From Pirellulaceae bacterium (GTDB lineage Bacteria; Planctomycetota; Planctomycetia; Pirellulales; Pirellulaceae), in NCBI GenBank assembly GCA_030744095.1, contig JASLRF010000442.1, positions 1 through 9,063 on the forward strand: a DNA stretch of 9,063 bases, written 5' to 3'. A program made the translations under genes and the position numbers. The notes under the pieces were generated by a model. It searched no databases, was not told where the DNA came from, and was given only the letters and a program-made list of their open reading frames with translations. This document shows positions 6,012 through 9,063 of the stretch, piece after piece. Position 1 is the stretch's first letter, and each line of letters starts with the position of its first letter.

Positions 6012-7200
6012 GAGTTTCCTCCGTGCCCGTAGCAAGCCGCAAACCGACGCGACACGCTAATGCGAACCGGGCGATATCCAATGTCTCCGACTCCATATGC
6101 TGATTTTTTTGGCCACACCCCAGCGAGACTGTGGGTATTCCATGAGCGGTCATCCAATTGGCGTCCAGGCCACCGTTGGCAACGGCTAATTGCGGGTCGC
6201 CGCCAACGGCGCGAACGGCGGTTTGAGCGACCCGCACGCATGGCTCGTCGCTCGGCAATAGAAACGATTCATAATCAAGCTCAGAGGTAATCGACACCCT
6301 GCCGGCTTTACCTTCAACATTACGAACCGCCTTGGCAGCTCGACGAAAGGAGTTCTCGATCTCCGTCAAGATCTTCTTTCGGAACTTAGCATCGTGGCTG
6401 CGTGCTTCTGCCTTGACGTAGACGTGCTGTGTGACAACATTTGTCGCATCGCCACCACGAATGATCCCAACGTTGCTTGTCCCGTGCTGCGTGCCCTTCC
6501 GGACATCACCGTGCCAGCCGTTTTGATGCAGGTCCGCGATGGCCAAGCTGGCGATGGCGATCGCGCTGACACCCTTTTCCGGCGCGTTCCCAGCATGGCC
6601 TGCAATCCCGTTGATGTTGATTTCGGTACGGTACCCGCCGGTCGCGCCGATTGTGAGCTTTGTTGGCGCGCCTCCGTCCCAATTGAAGGCCAGCCGGGGT
6701 TTGCCCCACAAACTACGATTCGCAGCGCGTGCCCCTTGTAGCCCAATTTCTTCTTGAACGAACCAACAAAAGGTCAATGGCGGGTGCGGCAGATCGCGAT
6801 CGAAGATCTCCAACAACGCGCTCAGTAGCACGGCGCAACCGGCGCGGTTGTCGGCCCCCAGACCTCGCCCAGGGGCAGTTGACCGGACTATATTACCACG
6901 ACGGCAGGGCACCGAGCCGACACAGATTGGGACCGTATCCAGATGCGCCGTTAGCATTCGCCTGGGCCCGCGCGAAGTTCCGGCGAGTTTCAGGACCATA
7001 TTGCCGATCTGTCCCGTCAAGGGCGAACGCCGGTGCGCCGAATCGTACTTGATGCTCGTGCGAGACACACCAGCATTGACTAATCGTGCAATGATGAATT
7101 CGGCAATCTTGGACTCCTGGCCACTTGAGCCGGGAATCGCCATCATTTGCATGACCAGGTCGACTGCACGCGCAAGGTCCGGTTCGAATGGCTTGGCCAA
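6004..7200 (-). CDS. M20-family metallopeptidase, peptidase T-like
   Basis: A zinc-dependent M20 exopeptidase, most like tripeptidase PepT-type proteins, which trim short peptides in the cytoplasm. From the TTG at 7200 (398 residues), the two-metal site is complete: His86 and Asp88 in TAHLDTVP, Asp117 in GADNRAG, Glu150-Glu151 in VQEEIG, Asp175 in NWDGG and His368 in GQKNQH. The dimerisation/lid domain (about 185-295) includes INGIAGHAGNAPEKG. NGGLDANW (342-349) is also typical. The start is uncertain. The only ATG is at 7395, with TTG 7401 just outside it, but that adds 65 residues including an Arg/Leu repeat translated from a hexamer DNA repeat. GTG 7278 and TTG 7290 are also possible. The TTG at 7200 leaves about ten residues before the conserved AVDLVMQMMAIPG, as I recall for relatives. 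No start has an SD. The Bfd-like gene overlaps its stop codon. Confidence 0.9.
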   Translation of the reverse strand: MAKPFEPDLARAVDLVMQMMAIPGSSGQESKIAEFIIARLVNAGVSRTSIKYDSAHRRSPLTGQIGNMVLKLAGTSRGPRRMLTAHLDTVPICVGSVPCRRGNIVRSTAPGRGLGADNRAGCAVLLSALLEIFDRDLPHPPLTFCWFVQEEIGLQGARAANRSLWGKPRLAFNWDGGAPTKLTIGATGGYRTEININGIAGHAGNAPEKGVSAIAIASLAIADLHQNGWHGDVRKGTQHGTSNVGIIRGGDATNVVTQHVYVKAEARSHDAKFRKKILTEIENSFRRAAKAVRNVEGKAGRVSITSELDYESFLLPSDEPCVRVAQTAVRAVGGDPQLAVANGGLDANWMTAHGIPTVSLGCGQKNQHMESETLDIARFALACRVGLRLATGTEETRV

Positions 7201-7326
7201 CGTGTGCGGTGACTTGTGGGGGCGAGACGTCGATGGTTGTCGCCGCGCCAGACTTCGTTTGGGTCGGTGGGTAGACACGAAGGGTACCAAAATGGATCGC
7301 GGAGCTGGAGCGTACTTGTTCTTAAC

Positions 7327-7368
7327 TAATCTTGTTCTTATTCGTAATCTTAATCTTAATCTTAATCG
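7327..7368 (+). repeat. Tandem hexamer repeat TAATCT, seven units
   Basis: The units, in order, are TAATCT, TGTTCT, TATTCG, then three perfect TAATCT and TAATCG. Degenerate copies continue leftward towards 7316. On the minus strand the array translates to an alternating Arg/Leu run in the extended peptidase frame, an unlikely N-terminus for a cytoplasmic enzyme. AT content is far above the flanks. Confidence 0.9.
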
Positions 7369-7381
7369 CTTGCTGGCCTCG

Positions 7382-7405
7382 CTAGTTTTGGGCATGATCA
7401 ACTAG
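7382..7405. repeat. CTAGTT/AACTAG inverted repeat between the hexamer arrays
   Basis: CTAGTT (7382-7387) and AACTAG (7400-7405) flank a 12-base loop containing the TGATCA site. It lies near the centre of symmetry between the two hexamer arrays, so the whole block has nested dyad symmetry. Confidence 0.6.
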
Positions 7406-7429
7406 GATGAAGATTAAGATCAAGACAAA
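7406..7429 (+). repeat. Inverted, degenerate copy of the hexamer repeat (GATTAA type)
   Basis: The units GATGAA, GATTAA, GATCAA and GACAAA are the reverse complement, with changes, of the TTAATC type on the left. The array encodes Lys/Ile alternation at the N-terminus of the extended transferase frame beginning at 7407. It could pair with the left array to form a hairpin around the CTAGTT palindrome. Confidence 0.7.
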
Positions 7430-7490
7430 AAATGATCTCGTTCACGAAATCTGGTCTCCAGCAGCGGCAGCACGACAAGCTGTAATCACT

Positions 7491-7940
7491 ATGCGTTTCT
7501 TTCTCGCGGGTATCATGCAAGGATCACGCCAAGACGCGGGATTACATCAGCAGGACTATCGCGCCCGCCTCGCCAGGTTGATCACAACACACCTGCCAGA
7601 GGCCGATGTCTACGATCCGTTGGCAGACCACCCTGAGTCTGTCGCATACAGCGATGATGACGGTCGCCGCGTATTCTATGGACACAATCGACTTTGTCGT
7701 GAAGTGGATGTCGTGATCGCTTTTCTACCAGAAGCCTCGATGGGAACGGCAATCGAAATGTGGGAAGCCCACGAACATGGCCGAGCCGCGGTGCTAACCA
7801 TCAGCCCGCTCGACCACAATTGGGCCGTGCGTTTTTGTAGCCACGCCATTTATCCAGATCTTGAATCGTTTGAAAATGCAGTCCTCAGCGGCAAGGTACT
7901 GCAGACGGTCAAGCGCGTCCTGGCAAGCCGGCAGGCGTGA
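7491..7940 (+). CDS. Nucleoside 2-deoxyribosyltransferase-like protein
   Basis: A 149-residue Rossmann-like protein resembling nucleoside 2-deoxyribosyltransferases, which exchange the base on deoxyribonucleosides. The resemblance lies in the first strand and loop FLAGIMQGS (4-12), a central VDVVIAFLPEASMGTAIEMWEAH (split as DVVIAFLP, 73-80, and SMGTAIEMWEAH, 83-94) and the following strand AVLTISP. Glu89 in GTAIE is placed like the catalytic Glu of that family, though this assignment is by pattern only. YDPLADHPESV (41-51) and HNRLCREVD are other conserved-looking blocks. Sequence-level similarity to true transferases appears low, so a different N-glycosidic or nucleotide-binding role is possible. 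I chose ATG 7491, which puts the first beta-strand at residue 2. The frame is open to ATG 7407, but that extension is translated hexamer repeat. rlmN follows after 48 bases on the same strand and may be co-transcribed. Confidence 0.78.
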   Translation: MRFFLAGIMQGSRQDAGLHQQDYRARLARLITTHLPEADVYDPLADHPESVAYSDDDGRRVFYGHNRLCREVDVVIAFLPEASMGTAIEMWEAHEHGRAAVLTISPLDHNWAVRFCSHAIYPDLESFENAVLSGKVLQTVKRVLASRQA

Positions 7941-7988
7941 TCAAGCCAACGCCGGTCAATAGTGCACCACCGGGTCGTCACCATCGCT

Positions 7989-9029
7989 ATGAAGAACCTG
8001 CTCGAAACAACGACCGACGAGTTGAGTCAGTGGTTCGCCGCGCGCGGTCACAGGCCTTACCGAACCGGCCAGATCCGCAATTGGCTGTTTAACCGCCGCG
8101 CGACGTCATTCAATGAAATGACCGACTTGTCGCAAGGGCTGCGTGACGAGTTGGCTGCATCATTTGCGTTTGGAACGGCCAAGATCGTAACCCATCACAA
8201 AGCGGTAGATGGCACGGAAAAACTTCTGCTGGAATTCTCTGGCGGCCAGATCGAGTGCGTTTTGCTACGCGACGGCATCCGTCGTTCCATCTGCATCAGC
8301 TCACAAGTCGGCTGTGCGATGGGCTGCGTATTCTGCGCCAGTGGACTCGATGGCGTCGAGCGCAATCTGTCAACCGCCGAGATCGTCGAACAGATGCTTC
8401 AGCTGGCCAGGTTGTTGCCGGCGGACGAACGCCTTAGCCACATCGTCGTGATGGGAATGGGCGAGCCACTGGCCAATCTCGACAATCTGCTGGCGGCACT
8501 CGCTCAAGCGACCGATCGAAAAGGCCTTGGCATTAGCCCGCGGCGCATGACGATCTCGACTGTCGGACTGCCAGCGGCGATGAGGCGGCTGACGGCCGAA
8601 GACCCTCGGTTTAACCTGGCAGTTTCCTTGCACGCACCAAACGACGAATTGCGAAGCGAACTCGTGCCTGTCAACGACAAGACTGGGCTCGACGCAATCA
8701 TCGCCGCGGCAGATCAGTACTTCGACGCATCGGGAAGACGACTTACGTTCGAATACGTACTGCTTGGTGGCATGAACGATGACTCTGATCACGCTCGCCA
8801 GTTGGCGCGCCTCCTGCGTGGTCGGCCGGCGCTATTGAACGTGATTCCGTACAATACGGTTCCCGGTTTGCCGTATCGGACGCCATCGGACCGCGCGCAA
8901 AGGGAGTTTCGTCAGATCCTGCAAGACGGCGGGTTAAACGTCCATTTCCGCCAACGCAAAGGTGACGAAATCGACGCGGCCTGTGGTCAGTTGCGTCGCA
9001 TCAAGCCAACGGTAGTACAAACTGATTGA
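7989..9029 (+). CDS. rlmN: RlmN, radical-SAM 23S rRNA/tRNA adenine C2-methyltransferase
   Basis: A 346-residue radical-SAM enzyme that methylates C2 of A2503 in 23S rRNA and of A37 in some tRNAs. The [4Fe-4S] cluster motif CxxxCxxC is at Cys109, Cys113 and Cys116 (CAMGCVFC). The two catalytic cysteines of the RlmN/Cfr mechanism are also present: Cys102, seven residues before the cluster motif, and Cys332 in IDAACGQLR near the C-terminus. The SAM-binding GMGEP is at 156-160, and STVGLP and AVSLHAPND follow in the expected order. The N-terminal accessory domain (about 1-75, YRTGQIRNWLF) is complete. Length and motifs fit RlmN; I cannot fully exclude Cfr-type C8 specificity, but the housekeeping context favours RlmN. 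The start is ATG 7989; GTG 7962 upstream is an alternative and neither has a strong SD. Confidence 0.95.
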   Translation: MKNLLETTTDELSQWFAARGHRPYRTGQIRNWLFNRRATSFNEMTDLSQGLRDELAASFAFGTAKIVTHHKAVDGTEKLLLEFSGGQIECVLLRDGIRRSICISSQVGCAMGCVFCASGLDGVERNLSTAEIVEQMLQLARLLPADERLSHIVVMGMGEPLANLDNLLAALAQATDRKGLGISPRRMTISTVGLPAAMRRLTAEDPRFNLAVSLHAPNDELRSELVPVNDKTGLDAIIAAADQYFDASGRRLTFEYVLLGGMNDDSDHARQLARLLRGRPALLNVIPYNTVPGLPYRTPSDRAQREFRQILQDGGLNVHFRQRKGDEIDAACGQLRRIKPTVVQTD

Positions 9030-9042
9030 GGCCATCAATCAG
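9022..9042 (+). terminator. Hairpin overlapping the rlmN stop codon
   Basis: CTGATTGA (9022-9029) pairs perfectly with TCAATCAG (9035-9042) around a 5-base loop. The rlmN TGA lies in the left arm. The following CTGTGTTTGTTG is T-rich but not a clean T-tract, so this is a plausible but imperfect intrinsic terminator. Confidence 0.4.
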
Positions 9043-9063
9043 CTGTGTTTGTTGCACGGCGGA

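Larger units (their letters stand above)
7201..7490. other. Divergent intergenic region carrying hexamer repeats
   Basis: This is the probable non-coding space between the divergent peptidase and transferase-like genes. It contains two arrays of a six-base repeat in opposite orientation and a CTAGTT/AACTAG palindrome between them, listed separately. Both strands remain open through the repeats, so gene callers tend to extend the flanking genes into them. Promoters for both genes should lie here, but I see no clear pair of boxes. Confidence 0.5.

Noticed and set aside
8370..8792. Minus-strand open frame of 140 codons inside rlmN
   Set aside because: It is a shadow of the RlmN coding frame, which has all cluster and catalytic cysteines.

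Overview
The window reads like a chromosomal stretch of a planctomycete, probably of the Pirellulales type. This is inferred from protein style: a lysine-rich small protein, a Bfd-like protein behind an M20 peptidase, several conserved proteins I associate with that phylum, moderate GC and few Shine-Dalgarno (SD) sites. No rRNA, tRNA, transposase, phage gene or CRISPR array is visible. Most genes are housekeeping or conserved hypothetical.

Layout. Eight genes are on the minus strand. From right to left they are: an M20-family peptidase (about 6004-7200, start uncertain), a Bfd-like [2Fe-2S] protein overlapping its stop (5712-6011), a lysine-rich 103-residue protein (5266-5577), a lipoprotein (4493-5221), CutA (3718-4092), a conserved hypothetical protein one base behind it (3258-3680 or up to 3716), a 77-residue helical protein (2665-2898) and a TatD-superfamily metallohydrolase resembling EboB (1698-2549). 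A ninth minus-strand gene starts at about 1604 and runs off the left edge, encoding a secreted or membrane-anchored protein of at least 534 residues. Two genes on the plus strand close the window: a nucleoside 2-deoxyribosyltransferase-like protein (7491-7940) and the radical-SAM RNA methyltransferase RlmN (7989-9029), ending in a hairpin.

Three gene-poor stretches stand out. 2899-3257 is the leader of the 77-residue gene. 4093-4492 carries a near-symmetric promoter-like palindrome, then on the plus strand a 23-codon hydrophobic ORF and a terminator-like hairpin with a T-tract; together these suggest a small undescribed plus-strand transcript. 7201-7490, between the divergent peptidase and transferase genes, holds a hexamer tandem repeat in inverted orientation around a small palindrome. 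That repeat creates artificial basic N-terminal extensions on both flanking reading frames.

Functional links are loose. The peptidase/Bfd pair is translationally coupled, cutA and the following ORF look coupled, and the 77-residue/TatD pair is probably co-transcribed. The rest looks like ordinary neighbour packing.
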